From Eriocheir sinensis (lineage: Eukaryota > Arthropoda > Malacostraca > Decapoda > Varunidae): 64,000 nt of DNA. The notes under the pieces were generated by a model that worked only from the letters and a program-made list of their open reading frames with translations, was not told the DNA's origin and ran no database searches. Positions within the stretch are counted from its first letter, which is position 1. Every line of letters starts with the position of its first letter. Of the stretch, positions 29,440 through 46,667 are shown piece by piece. Position numbers and translations under genes: made by a program. The stretch spans positions 8,897,610 to 8,961,609 of the forward strand of contig NC_066518.1 of assembly GCF_024679095.1 (NCBI RefSeq). Direction: 5' to 3'.

Positions 29440-29829
29440 TTCTAACTCTCTTTCTCTCCCTTCGTCTCTCCTCATCGCGTCCCCTTTCCTTTCCTCACTA
29501 AATGCACTCATCTTTCTCCCATCCCCTTACAAAACATTGTAATTCTTCCCTTCCACCTTATCTTCCTCATTGCTTCTTTCTTTCTTATTCTCTTTCGCTC
29601 CCTCCGTCTATCCCCATCACGTGTCCAATCATTACCTCACTAAATGCACTCATCTTTCTCCCATCCCCTCACAAAACATTGTAATTCTTCCCTTCCACCT
29701 TATCTTCCTCATTGCTTCTTTCTTTCTTATTCTCTTTCGCTTCCTCCGTCTATCCCCATCACGTGTCCAATCATTTCCTCACTAAATGTACTCATCTTTC
29801 TCCCATCCCCTCACAAAACGCTATAATTC
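29440..29829 (+). repeat. Tandem repeat of a 142-bp unit, about 2.7 copies
   Basis: cctcactaaatgcactcatc occurs at 29493, 29635 and (with one change) 29777. Two complete units differ at only a few bases, a partial third ends near 29829, and a partial unit precedes. The array ends about 155 bp before the receptor TM6 exon, so it lies in the upstream receptor intron. Confidence 0.95.
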
Positions 29830-29985
29830 ATTCTCACCCGCAGCTGAATCACATTTTACAACCTATTTCCATGCCTCAAAGTACCTCGTGCCTCCATCTC
29901 TCATCCCCGGGCGTGATTTATGTGGTTCCTCCCTAAAATGTCTCCCCTCACACACCTGCCTAACAGGATTCATCTCCTCCGGCAG

Positions 29986-30146
29986 GTGGTGAAGATGCTG
30001 GTGGTGGTGGTGGCCATCTTCGCGACGCTGTGGCTCCCCTACCGCACGCTGCTCGTCTACAACTCGGTGCTCGCGATGTTCGGCCAGAGCACCTACAAAG
30101 ACCTCTGGTACCTGCTCTTCGCCAAAACCTGCATCTTCATCAACAG
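29986..30146 (+). CDS. GPCR exon with TM6 and most of TM7 (TRH/EFLGamide receptor-like), internal exon
   Basis: This internal exon encodes residues 1-53 of the visible protein plus two bases of codon 54. It belongs to a rhodopsin-family peptide receptor acting in the plasma membrane through G proteins. TM6 runs about residues 3-26: a valine-rich stretch, then LWLP (residues 15-18) in place of the usual CWxP, then YRTLLVYNS. TM7 starts at WYLLF (41-45) and continues CIFIN. From memory, vertebrate TRH receptors have the same unusual LW-x-P followed by YRT and a W-x-LLF start to TM7, which is why I prefer that group over other peptide receptors. The acceptor is a pyrimidine tract ending ggcag at 29985 (phase 0). 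The donor is ag|gtacgc at 30146/30147 and splits a serine codon. GC content is far above the surroundings. A stretch on the other strand is open but is only a shadow. TM1-TM5 must lie on earlier exons not seen here. Confidence 0.88.
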
Positions 30147-30887
30147 GTACGCCAGGCAACGACGAAGTATGTGTTTCTCTTCATTGCTGTCTCCTTTTGT
30201 TCTCATCTTGTTTGTTGTTCAGCGTCTTTTCATTGCTCTTTCCTTGCTCACCCGCTTTTGTCTTCATTTTCTTGTTTTTTTCTTCTTCCTCTTCTTTTTT
30301 TTCTTTTTTCCTCCCTTCGTTTATGTCTCCTCTAATTCTCATCTTGTTTGTTGTTCTGCGTCTTTTTTTTTCTTTTTCTTCTGCTTTTGTTATCATTTTT
30401 TTTCTTCTTCTTCCTTTTCTTCTTCTTCTACTGCTTTCTCTTCTTTTTTTTCTTTCTTCTTTTTCTTTCTTTTTTTTCTTTCTTTCTTTTCCTTCTACTT
30501 CATTATTTTTATGTCCTTTTCTTCTTCTTCTTAGTAATATTCTTTTTCCCTTTACCTATTTTCTTTTCTCTGCCTTTATTTTCCTTACATCCCCAGCAAA
30601 ACAAACAAAAGACAACAATATCCACAAAACAAGCAGTCACCAGCCAGTTGAGAAAATTTACCAAATTAATTAACGTCTCCTGGAAAGAAAGACAGAAAGA
30701 AAGAAGGGAAAGACTGGTGACTAACTTCTTTCTTTCTCGACTTCTGCCTCAAGAGAGAGAGAAAAGGAAATGAAGAATAATAGTTTTGTTTCCGACTCGC
30801 TGTTTGTTGCTCTCGTCTCCAGTCTGACCACCACCTCCTCCTCGGCTGCTCCTTAACTGACTTCTATTTCTCTTCCTCCTCCCTCAG
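30147..30887 (+). other. Receptor intron within the TM7 codon run (741 bp, phase 2)
   Basis: The intron starts gtacgc and ends ccctcag. Its middle (30240-30535) is an almost pure T/C tract with (TTC)n-like runs. It contains no recognisable element or alternative exon. Open frames here are pyrimidine low complexity (Phe/Leu/Ser). Confidence 0.85.
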
Positions 30888-30961
30888 CGCCATCAACCCC
30901 ATCCTGTACAACGCTCTCTCAGTCAAGTTTAGGAGAGCCTTCAAACGCATGCTGTCCTGTG
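30888..30961 (+). CDS. GPCR exon with end of TM7 and helix 8 (TRH/EFLGamide receptor-like)
   Basis: This 74-nt exon begins with the last base of the split serine codon (AG|C) and reads SAINPILY, the NPxxY switch motif closing TM7 (N57, P58, Y61 of the visible chain). It is followed by the amphipathic helix 8, with a KFRRAFKR cluster (67-74) and a cysteine (C78) in MLSCG, a typical palmitoylation position. The acceptor ccctcag ends at 30887. The donor after 30961 is g|gtgagt, close to the arthropod consensus. The reading frame joins exactly to the exons on both sides, and the three exons total 495 nt (165 codons including the stop). An intron inside the NSAINP region of TM7 is a position used by many rhodopsin-family genes. 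A (GT)n array starts about 45 nt into the next intron. Confidence 0.9.
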
Positions 30962-31008
30962 GTGAGTAGGGTAGTTGGTGTAGGGGGGAGGGGAGGAGTG
31001 ATGTATCT

Positions 31009-31014
31009 GTGTGT

Positions 31015-31064
<50 letters not shown>
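31009..31064. repeat. (GT)n next to receptor donor site
   Basis: Starts about 47 nt after the exon 2 donor. Confidence 0.97.
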
Positions 31065-31069
<5 letters not shown>

Positions 31070-31209
31070 ATAATAACAGCAAAAGTCTAAAGGAGTGATT
31101 CTCAGCCTATCGTTACAGTTTGGTTTGCTTTAATAAGGCGAGACAAGGACAAAAATCTTATTACCAGAATCCAGAAGGTCATGACCGAATCTTTTATGTG
31201 CGCTCCGCT

Positions 31210-31390
31210 GTCGTTCTAGCTAATGAGGTACAAATTCCAGAGGTGCCCCAATAACCAGACTTTCCTTTAAAAATCTGCAATATAAAGTGCGATCATGCTC
31301 GAAATGTACATCACTGAAAGTCGGGAGTCGAACCCGGACCTTCAGAATAAAAGTCCGGGCAGCATTCCACCTCAGCCTTTGAAGAGCTAA
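31210..31390 (-). mobile_element. tRNA-like SINE (family 2-like), inverted, in receptor intron
   Basis: The minus strand reads gaggtggaatgctgcccgg, gtccgggttcgactcccgac, then a unique body to about 31210. It is in opposite orientation to the unit at 31407, with only about 20 bp between them. Confidence 0.55.
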
Positions 31391-31406
31391 AAGTTCACCG
31401 TGCCAG

Positions 31407-31482
31407 GGGCTCATCAGGGGTTCAGTTGGTATGCTGCTCAGACTCCTATTGTAAAATTCCAGGTTCGATTCCCGGCACTTTT
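31407..31482 (+). mobile_element. tRNA-like SINE head (family 2), second copy, in receptor intron
   Basis: It shares gggctcatc, gttcagttggtatgctgc and ggttcgattcccggc with the unit at 13051. The middle is diverged. Confidence 0.58.
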
Positions 31483-31835
31483 TTCATGGCGTTATTACAT
31501 TTTTTTTCTGACACGATCTTGCTGGTCATGGAAGCAGCGAAGTAGAAAAACACATATTAGTTCCTGCCGCCTTCCTAACAAAATATTTTCTCCCCGACAC
31601 GTCTTTGTGCTGTGTAGAAGCGGGACAGCTCTCCGCGTACCCTCCCTTATAATCTCCCTTTAATCAAGTTCGCCTCCTGCGCCACCCACGCCATCCTCTC
31701 TCTGCACCAACACCGTAATCACTTTCTTCCACATCTCCCCGCTCTGCCACGCCACTGCCTTCCCTCAGTCATGTCAATATTTTGAGGCAACGGATAGTGC
31801 CATTTCCTTCCTCTCTCTTATATTTCCATCGCGCG

Positions 31836-31837
<2 letters not shown>

Positions 31838-31888
<51 letters not shown>
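31838..31888. repeat. (CA)n in receptor intron
   Basis: Pure, 51 bp. Confidence 0.98.
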
Positions 31889-31893
<5 letters not shown>

Positions 31894-32169
31894 CTTATCC
31901 TCCCCCCCACCATCCCACACATATCAACGCGCAACCATACACCCCACACCACTTCCCGCCCGTCGAGAGGTAGGGGAGCCAATCCTGTGAAGAGGCTGTT
32001 CGTGCCGAGGCGTCAAGAGGTGTGGGCTCAAGTTTCAGACCTTTCTGTACCCCCTCGAGGCTGCTGGGACTCGAGAAGGGAATTTATCGAGTCAGACTGA
32101 ACTTTAATTACGAGAAGAGCGACGGTGGCCACATGAGTAATCAAGATGTACTAAAGATGTACTAATTAG

Positions 32170-32526
32170 GGTAGGCAGTGGCTGAGTGGATAGGCGGTGG
32201 ATGAGTGGTAGCGTGCTGGGCCCATATTCAGCGCGTGATAGACGACGCGGGTTCGAATCCCCACGCTACCACCTCGGATTTTTCAGTCACCGCCGAGTGG
32301 CTTAAAACTACCCTCATGCTGTCCTGAAGACCACCCATCAACCCTGACTCTAGAGGAAACCGTCCAAGTGAATCAAGAAGGAGTTCCGGGGGGCAGCATG
32401 AGCCAAGAGAAGCTGGCGCCATTATAAACACTTGCCTGCGTCATAACGGGCTGGGGCCGACTACCATCCAGGCCCCTCAAGAGAGCCTACTGGCGCTACA
32501 GGCGTACACGTAAAAAAAAAAAAAAA
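32170..32526 (+). mobile_element. SINE (family 1), copy 4, inside the last receptor intron, duplicated box A
   Basis: The 5' end has two box-A-like starts in tandem (gcagtggctgagtgga, then gcggtggatgagtggtag), one box B (ggttcgaatcccc), the full body and a 15-A tail. It has the same orientation as the receptor gene. Confidence 0.86.
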
Positions 32527-33107
32527 TTGTGTCTATTGGCTTCACGCCTCCACGGAATTCTCGAACATTTTTTTTTTTTAATCTTCACTCCATTAATTTA
32601 ATCTGCAACAGCTACCCTCCACCTTGGCTACTGAGTCCTGAACAGGGTTGTCTGCTGTTTGTGTAGTGACTTGACAGACTGGCATAGAAGGGCACGAGTC
32701 ATTCCCTACTGTAAGCGTTTAGTCTCTTTCTGATGTGCTTGGACCGTAGTCTGTTTGAAGGTGCCCACACTTAGCTGGGGCTGATTGGAGTGCCGGAAAG
32801 TGCTCAGTGGAAAGTGTCACGAGATCAGCCCCACAAGTCCTCTGCCGTCTGTAATCGCCAGTCAACGTTGTGCCTCTTGCGTGTAGCGGGTAAAGGAAGC
32901 GATGAAAATTTCAGCGTCGTGCTCAAATTCCGTCCCAACAACACGAATTCACGGCGTACAGGAATTTTTAGAGTGACTCCTCAGCATAGTGTGTTCATAT
33001 TTCACTTTTTGGATGTAGCAATCAGATATGAAAGAAAAGTGGATGAAAACCTTTTAATTACAATGTGTGTGGGACTGAGGGAGGGAGGGAAGGAGGGATT
33101 GGTGGGT

Positions 33108-33254
<147 letters not shown>

Positions 33255-33329
33255 TCATTCGCCACGGCCTGATCACGAGTTGGACTCGCTTTCGCCAGCA
33301 GGTACCCTCACGACGTGAGCAAGTGCTCA

Positions 33330-33512
33330 TTATCGTCGATCTCTGGGTACTGCCAGGACCTCACACACCACACACCCCATCTCCCTTGCTCAAGGGGGGA
33401 CAGTAACCACTCCTAGTCAACGGAAAGAATCCGGCCCGAGCGGGGCACGAGCCGCCGCCTGTTTGGCCGTGAAGCCTTGCAGCGCGACGCACTAGTCGAT
33501 TGAACTACCGAA
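33330..33512 (-). mobile_element. tRNA-like SINE (family 4), in last receptor intron
   Basis: The minus strand begins ccgcttcggtagttcaatcg (box A-like), then ggcggctcgtgccccgctc (degenerate box B). It is followed by a body containing gtggttactgtcccccc, ttgagcaagg and gagatggggtg. A similar body segment occurs at 17700-17765 on the + strand. Confidence 0.55.
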
Positions 33513-33513
33513 G

Positions 33514-33569
33514 CGGTGTGTGTGTGTGTATGTGTGTATGTGTGTATGTGTGTGTGTGTGTGTGTGTGT
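33514..33569. repeat. (GT)n with ATG interruptions, 33 nt before receptor acceptor
   Basis: gtgtgtgta units then pure GT. Confidence 0.97.
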
Positions 33570-33602
33570 CCCTGCACTCAATGTTCCCAATCCCCCCTAC
33601 AG

Positions 33603-33862
33603 GTAAACGCCAGCCGGAGCAGTGGGCCATGACAATGTTCTACAGTGACGGCGGGCGGCGGGCGGCTTCACGCGTCACGGGGGGCGTCATGGCGGGCGGG
33701 GGCAGGGCAGTCAATTCGGCCAGGAATCGTGGCAGCCTGGCCGTGGGGCGCGACAACCCGCCGCGGCAGCCCTACCCGCCCAGCACCGCCAACAACCGCC
33801 AGACGCCCACCATGGAAACGCCGCTCAACCCTCCCTCCATCTCGGTAACCTCGGATCCTTAA
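33603..33862 (+). CDS. GPCR terminal exon with cytoplasmic tail (TRH/EFLGamide receptor-like)
   Basis: This exon encodes residues 79-164 and ends at TAA (33860-33862). The acceptor is a C-rich tract ending ctacag at 33602, and the G left over from the previous exon plus GT restores glycine (SC-GKRQPEQW). The tail begins with basic GKRQPEQW and continues AMTMFYSDGG. It then becomes low complexity: Gly/Arg/Ala-rich around residues 98-120, then Pro/Asn/Ser/Thr-rich to the end (SVTSDP), with many possible serine and threonine phosphorylation sites for arrestin binding. High GC and an uninterrupted frame support it. A weak alternative donor (g|gtaacc near 33844) could shorten the tail, but I see no partner for it. 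No AATAAA signal was seen in the next kilobase. Confidence 0.83.
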
Positions 33863-34131
33863 AGAAAATCCTGGAGGTTCTGGTCGCTGATCTCACCTCG
33901 TCTTGCCATTTTCACTTTTTTTTTCTGCCAGTTAGTTTTCCTGTTCAGTTTCTCTCTTTTCAGGATGCTGTTAAGGTTCTGTAAGCCGCTGTAGCTGAAC
34001 GAACGTACCGCCGCTTTTGATAGTTTCTATGATTCTTCTGTCAGACCACCATACCTCACCTCTTTTAATATGAATTTCGGAACATATCTACACGTCAATA
34101 ATACCTAGAGAATATATGCTCATGAGGTGCA

Positions 34132-35634
<1,503 letters not shown>

Positions 35635-35689
<55 letters not shown>

Positions 35690-35824
35690 ACAGACACACA
35701 CACACACACATGATATTGACCTCTCTTTTGGCCACTCATCCATACTCTTTTTATAGGGGCAGTGATTGGCGGTGGGGTTTTCTCGATTATTTTTTTGCCC
35801 TTGAGTTGTTTCCTTTACTGTAAG

Positions 35825-35858
<34 letters not shown>
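35635..35858. repeat. Two (CA)n arrays flanking a LINE 3' end
   Basis: 35635-35710 with two CAGA interruptions and 35826-35858. Confidence 0.97.
35711..35827 (+). mobile_element. LINE 3' end (family A), short copy between two (CA)n arrays
   Basis: It reads tattgacctctcttttggcc, ctttttataggggcagtgat, ttgcccttgagttgtttcc, actgtaag. (CA)n arrays touch both ends (35635-35710 and 35826-35858). Confidence 0.72.
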
Positions 35859-35860
<2 letters not shown>

Positions 35861-35985
35861 CTGGTGCTGCTCGTCATGCCCTCGTCCGGCCCCGCAGCCT
35901 CACCGCGCCTCGTTATTGTGTTGTGCGCGGCGCTGAACCCAGAGTGAACACAAATCTTCAATTACTCCGCCTTCCAGTGCTTTGT

Positions 35986-35987
<2 letters not shown>

Positions 35988-36050
<63 letters not shown>

Positions 36051-36137
36051 ATGTATATGTATGTATGTATGTAAGTATGTATGTATGTATGTATGTATAT
36101 ATGTATGTATGTACGTATGTATATGTGTGTGTGTGTT
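35988..36137. repeat. Compound (GT)n(GTAT)n(GT)n
   Basis: (GT)29, then (GTAT)n-like units to 36125, then a short GT run. Confidence 0.97.
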
Positions 36138-36140
36138 TAT

Positions 36141-37731
<1,591 letters not shown>

Positions 37732-37920
37732 TGATACTTATAATAACGATAATAATGATAATAATGATGATGATGATGATGATAAAAAAATAACAATAAA
37801 AGTGATTAGCAGCTTCTGAAGATTCAATAAAGTTGAAGAAACGTATTCCACAACAGAATACATAGAAATTATCTAATCAAGGACGGCGCCAATACTGATT
37901 TAATTACTTCATTATCCCCA

Positions 37921-38130
<210 letters not shown>

Positions 38131-38844
38131 CCTCCCTCCCTCCCTCTCCCTCCCAAGAAATACATACAACGCAAAAAGGAGCAAAGCATACAAGAAAGGA
38201 AGTATTTTTTTCTTTTCCTAACGGACAACGATGGTGCAAAAAAATAAATACACACAACATCGAGCACCTACCGTTCGTTTTCTTTCCATTAGTCCAGCCA
38301 GGAAGGTAAGTGGGCGGCGACGACCTAGTAATGCACCTTCCCCTCACACCTGCACCGTCAGCACTTCGCACTCACCTGGAAGTCAAGGATAAGCTGTAAG
38401 GTATTGGTTGAGCAAATAAAACATTCTATTACTATTATTCGTCGAGGGTGCGTGTCTATATATTGTGATTTTTTAAGGTGCTTCGCTATTTTTTCTTTGG
38501 CTTCTACCTCGGGGTGTTAAAGTATGTTTCCGTCCATTTTATATTGTGATTACTGCATGTGGAAATATGTTTGGGTTCCAACCATGTTTTGCCCTTGTTC
38601 TCGCCGGCTCTTGCTCCTGCTCTCTCCCTCTTACTACCGCACTCTTCACCCTCGCTCTTGCTCTCGCTCTCCCATTCACTCTCTCGCTCTGGCCCGCTTT
38701 CACTCTCCTCTGTTCTTGCTCTCCCTCTCTCGCGCTCTCTTTCTCTCTCTCCCTCTCGCAGCTGCTTGAGTAAATTCTAGCCAATCGCTTTCCCCGAGAG
38801 TGTTCGTTGCTTTCTGACCCCGACACGACCACCCTGATGACCCT

Positions 38845-38848
<4 letters not shown>
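38131..38848. other. No gene seen
   Basis: Unique sequence with a CTCTCGCTC-rich pyrimidine patch at 38600-38765. Confidence 0.5.

Positions 38849-38888
<40 letters not shown>
38849..38888. repeat. (CA)n
   Basis: 20 bp upstream of the reverse transcriptase fragment. Confidence 0.97.
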
Positions 38889-38890
<2 letters not shown>

Positions 38891-38906
38891 ATGTTAGTAG
38901 CCTCAT

Positions 38907-39437
38907 AGACATCCAACAATTTGGCAACATGAAGCACTCCTCCACCACTCATTGCCTGGTCAGCGCTCTAGATTTCATACACAGCCACCTGGACAAACGA
39001 GACACCTCCCTTGCCCTTGCTTTTGTCGACTTTAGGAAAGCATTTGACTTTGTAGACCACACTGTTGTCATTACTAAGGCCATTGAGCTGGGGCTTCACC
39101 CTAATATTGTATCGTGGCTGACTGATTTCCCCAGCGCATGCCAGCAAATAGTTCGCTCTCAGGGCTCTGTCTCCCCTCTACAGCTGACGTGTGGCGTCCC
39201 GCAAGGCACCAAAATTGTTTCTTGGTGCTCATTAACAACGCCCTCATGGACACACCGCATCGCTGGAAATACGTTGACGACAGTACCTAGGGCGGCCCCG
39301 TCAACAACAGGGCTCCTGACTATGCACCTCTTCAAGCGTCGCTCGACAACCTTCAAGCATGGACGGTGGACAACAGTGCCACAATCAACCACACCAAGAC
39401 CGTGGTACTGCACGTCTGCACCTTCAAAAGAGATGTA
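38907..39437 (+). pseudogene. LINE reverse transcriptase fragment with YVDD, frameshifted
   Basis: The frame from about 38907 reads DIQQFG, then STTHCLVSALDFI, LALAFVDFRKAFDFVDH (RT motif with catalytic D), WLTDF, and CGVPQGTKI (RT motif 4). A frameshift near 39215 moves the rest into another frame: INNALMDTPHRWKYVDDST with the catalytic YVDD at about 39270-39281, a stop, then NLQAWTVDNSATINHTKT. The order and spacing are those of non-LTR (CR1/Jockey-type) reverse transcriptases, reduced to roughly the fingers-palm region. There is no endonuclease, no 5' part, and it ends at a CACG/CT/CA compound repeat at 39440. Dead copy; the frameshift and stop are unambiguous. Confidence 0.88.
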
Positions 39438-39439
39438 GG

Positions 39440-39472
39440 ATTCACTCACGCACGCACGCACGCACGCATGCA

Positions 39473-39525
<53 letters not shown>

Positions 39526-39670
39526 TCACACATTTTTTCTTTTATTTTCGTGTTTTTGTTTCATCATTTTATCATCTTTGTGCGCAACCGTATTGTCTAC
39601 CTCCTCCTCCTCCTCCTCATCATCATCATCATCATCATCATCCTCATCCTTATCCTCCTCCTCCTAATAC
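39440..39670. repeat. Compound (CACG)n(CT)n(CA)n and (CTC)n(ATC)n
   Basis: 39447-39530 and 39600-39665. Confidence 0.95.
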
Positions 39671-40087
39671 TCGACTCAAGAACAAAACAGCCATATGCAG
39701 ACAGACAGAAACGCAAGAATAAGCCTCAAAAAACACAAACACATAAATAGAAAGAGACAAACTAATATGCAGAACTATTCGAGTTTCGGGAAATCCCTGC
39801 AATATGCTTTTTAAGTTCCGTCAGTTTATGGGTTTTTTTTTTTCAGACTCGAGGGGAGTTGGTCGGTATTTTATTTTCCAAGCGATATCAAAGATTATTT
39901 TTTCGCGGGTTTCGATAAAAAAGAGGAAAAAATACGCTAAGTCTGGCAGCTCTTATGAAGTAAATAAAAAGATAACTGGAGATTACGAAAACGTTACGGG
40001 GTGAAAAATAACCAATTAGGACATCAGTAAACTTTGAAAACTATTGTAAAGGCACTCGTTAAGTCTACCTCGTTTGGGAAAAAAAAT

Positions 40088-40508
40088 AAGGCGAGTAAAA
40101 AGTATGACAACGAGGAAAATAAAGATATATAAATGGGAAAAAATAAAACAAGGAGAGTAACAAATATGACATCGAGGAAAATAAAGATATCTGAATGGGA
40201 AAAAAAATAAAACATGCATGAAAACGAGGAAAATAAAGATATGTGAATGGGAAAAAAATAAAACAGGGAGAGTAACAAATATGAAAAAAGAGGAAAATTA
40301 AGGAAAATAAAGATATGTGAATGGGAAAAAAATAAAACAGGGAGAGTAACAAATATGAAAAAAGAGGAAAATTAAGGAAAATAAAGATATGTAAATGGGA
40401 AAAAATAAAACAAGGGGAGTAACAAATATGACATCGATGAAACTAGAAATATCTGAATGGGAAAAAATTAAAACATGTATGAAAGCGAGGAAAATAAAGA
40501 TATGTGAA
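40088..40508 (+). repeat. A-rich tandem repeat, about seven units of 55-75 bp
   Basis: gaaaataaagatatgtgaat, gggaaaaaaataaaacaggg, agagtaacaaatatgaaaaa recur with two length variants. The two adjacent long units (about 40240-40390) are almost identical. Confidence 0.9.
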
Positions 40509-40775
40509 TCCTCTCCCTCATTCCGCAGTAGGCACCAAAACCACTCCCACCTAGTCCCATCATCCCACGCCAATCATTCCTCTCTGACAGACGATCTCTC
40601 AGGTCTTCTTCACCTCTTCATCTTCTTCCCTCGCTTCACTCCACTTTCTTTTCCTTTTTTTCTTTTTTTCTTTACTGCCGCATCTACCGACCCACCAACC
40701 TCGGCCAATTAAACGAGGATTAGAGTCGCGCAAAGAACGAGAACAAGACTCAAGTTATTGGCAAGGGCTTTGATG

Positions 40776-40880
<105 letters not shown>

Positions 40881-41102
40881 TGAGTTTATGACCAAAGTAG
40901 TAACACCCAATGGTTATGTTTTCCCATCTGCTGTGTTGCTAAACGGACATCCAGTATACAAAGACCTCAGTTACATTTAAAAGTATAATAGCAAAGTGAA
41001 ATAATAGAGGTTCAGTTTGAGTATAACTAAAACACAGCGGCTTTGAAAACTGTCCACCGTCGAATCAAACGAAGGTTTTTTTTTTAATATATAGTTCAAG
41101 TA

Positions 41103-41103
<1 letters not shown>

Positions 41104-41181
<78 letters not shown>
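41104..41181. repeat. (CA)n, 78 bp
   Basis: Pure. Confidence 0.99.
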
Positions 41182-41184
<3 letters not shown>

Positions 41185-41842
41185 CCACACCAGATAAAAT
41201 CACGACTCACCCTTCAACATACCGAGCCAAGAGAGAGTGCGGCTTGCGTTGCGTGTCTATTTCTGGAAGCAGTTTCCATTCCTAAATCCCCTTGGCAGTC
41301 ATTTTCCGTCTTTATCTAAAACACATTGTATGTTTAAAGACGTACAGCTTCTCAAACAAGGAGGAAAAATTACACGATGAGGTATTTAAGACCTACAGAC
41401 AGGCGCACAAACATACTGACAGATACACAGATACACAGACAGACTGACACATAGACAGTCACACCGAAAGGAGGGGAAGGGAAAGCGGTGACAGAGACCA
41501 AGAGGCATTAGTGAAATTAAATAATATGAAACCGCACGATTGTTCGCTTTTTTGGATTTTATTTATATATAATCTGACTCTTTTCTTTCAAGACTTATTA
41601 AGACATTTTACTGGACAATGACTTAACGGCCCTTTTTTTTCCTTTAGTCCTTCGTCCTTGCGCGCCTGTCCCCCCCCCCCTCCTCACCCCCCGCCCTTTC
41701 TCTTACCCTCCTCCATCCGAACTTAAGTCACCCTTAGAGAATATAAAAAAAAATATTTTCTCATACTCCCGTTTCGAATATTTTCTTAAGATTCATTAAA
41801 TTGCTTGCTCATTAAAATAACTTTCCGTCACAGAATAATGGA

Positions 41843-42173
<331 letters not shown>

Positions 42174-42700
42174 AGGCTAATCCTTCTTCTCCTCTGGCAA
42201 CACATGCCGTCCCGTAATTCACCTACCTAATTAAAAGACAGGAAGAGGAAGCTTACGGGATACACAGGTTTGGGTAAGATGATAAGAGATGAAAACCTGA
42301 AAAACAACGATGACGATTATGATGATGATGATGATAAAAAGCAGGAGGAGGAGGAGACGAAAAATGAGGAAAATGAGGTGAGAAAAAAACGTAAGGAAAA
42401 AAGGGAAAGGTTAAAAGAGGTATGTGGTAAGTAGTTGAAAGGAGGAGGAAAATAGGGTGAGCTTAAAATTTAGTGGCCTGGAAAGCAACAAACCAATGAG
42501 GCAAGGTGGTTATAATGATGGGGGGGGGGGGGGGTTGACGTTGTTGGTGTTGATGTTGTTCTTAGTGGTGGGGAGATTGACGACTGTAGTGATGGTGGTG
42601 GTCGTGGTAGTGGTAGCTGTGGTAATAGTATTGGTAGTGATGGTGTGATGATGGTTGTTGTGGTAGTGGTAGTGATGATGGTCGTGGTGGTGATGGCTGT

Positions 42701-42777
42701 GATAGTGGCAATGGAAGTGGTGGTGTGGCGGTGGTTGTAGTGGTAGTGATGATGGTCGTGGTGGTGGTGGTCGTGGT

Positions 42778-42817
<40 letters not shown>

Positions 42818-42990
42818 TGATAGCGGCAATGGAAGTGGTGGTGTGGCGGTGGTTGTAGTGGTAGTGGTAGTGATGATGGTCGTGGTGGTGGTGGTCGTGG
42901 TGGTGTGTGTGTGTGTGTGTGTGATCGCGGCAACGGTAGTGGTGGTGTGGCGGTGGTTGCAGTGATAGTGGTGGTGGTCGTCATGGTGGA
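42701..42990 (+). repeat. Tandem duplication of a ~110-bp GGT-rich unit ending in (GT)n
   Basis: gatagtggcaatggaagtgg (42701), gatagcggcaatggaagtgg (42819) and gatcgcggcaacggtagtgg (42923) start successive units. The first two units finish in (GT)n arrays of different length; the third lacks one. Similar GGT/GAT-rich text extends back to about 42530. Confidence 0.85.
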
Positions 42991-44514
<1,524 letters not shown>

Positions 44515-44569
44515 CCTTACTCTTCCTTTAGCCCTCTCTTACTATCTTACTATCGCCCTTTCTCTCTCT

Positions 44570-44793
<224 letters not shown>

Positions 44794-44829
44794 TTCTTGT
44801 GGTGGTAGTGGTGGTGGTAGTGGTGACGG

Positions 44830-46111
<1,282 letters not shown>

Positions 46112-46667
46112 CAAACACACACAAAACACACATTCAAACACACATACACGCACGGCTGAGTCGGCAAGGAAAGCCACTTTCCTGGTGTCGGGGCAAGACG
46201 GTGCCTCGCCACCTTTTCACGCAGGTCGCCGTAACTCTCCCGAGTATACGAGATGTTCAAATACACCGAGCCCGCGCCCTCACGCCCCTCCTCTAAAAGG
46301 CTCGCGGACCTTGAGCATCGCGTTTATGATTTATGTACGTGTTTACACATTGCTCGCTTCTTTTTTCAACGTTTCAATTTGTTTGTCTACATCAAACGAG
46401 TTTTAGATGCTGAACTAACAGCTTTCTCCAAGGTTCGCATAGAAAATGTTGAAGTTTCTTCGTCTTTCACTTAAAGAGACTGAAAGTAAGTATAGTCTTT
46501 ATTTCAGTAAAATACAAGTCCCATACGTAGAATTTCTACAATTCTAGGTTGCCTAATTGTTACTTTATGTATTGTTATTAGTTCTATGAACGATATTATC
46601 TAAGTCCACTTTTTTTTTTGTAAATCGTCATTAGAGTACCTCCAACCCTAGGTAAATATAGTCTACC

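Noticed and set aside
29863..30159. 98-codon frame on the minus strand over the receptor exon
   Set aside because: Shadow of the GC-rich receptor exon; the + strand reading has conserved GPCR motifs and splice sites.
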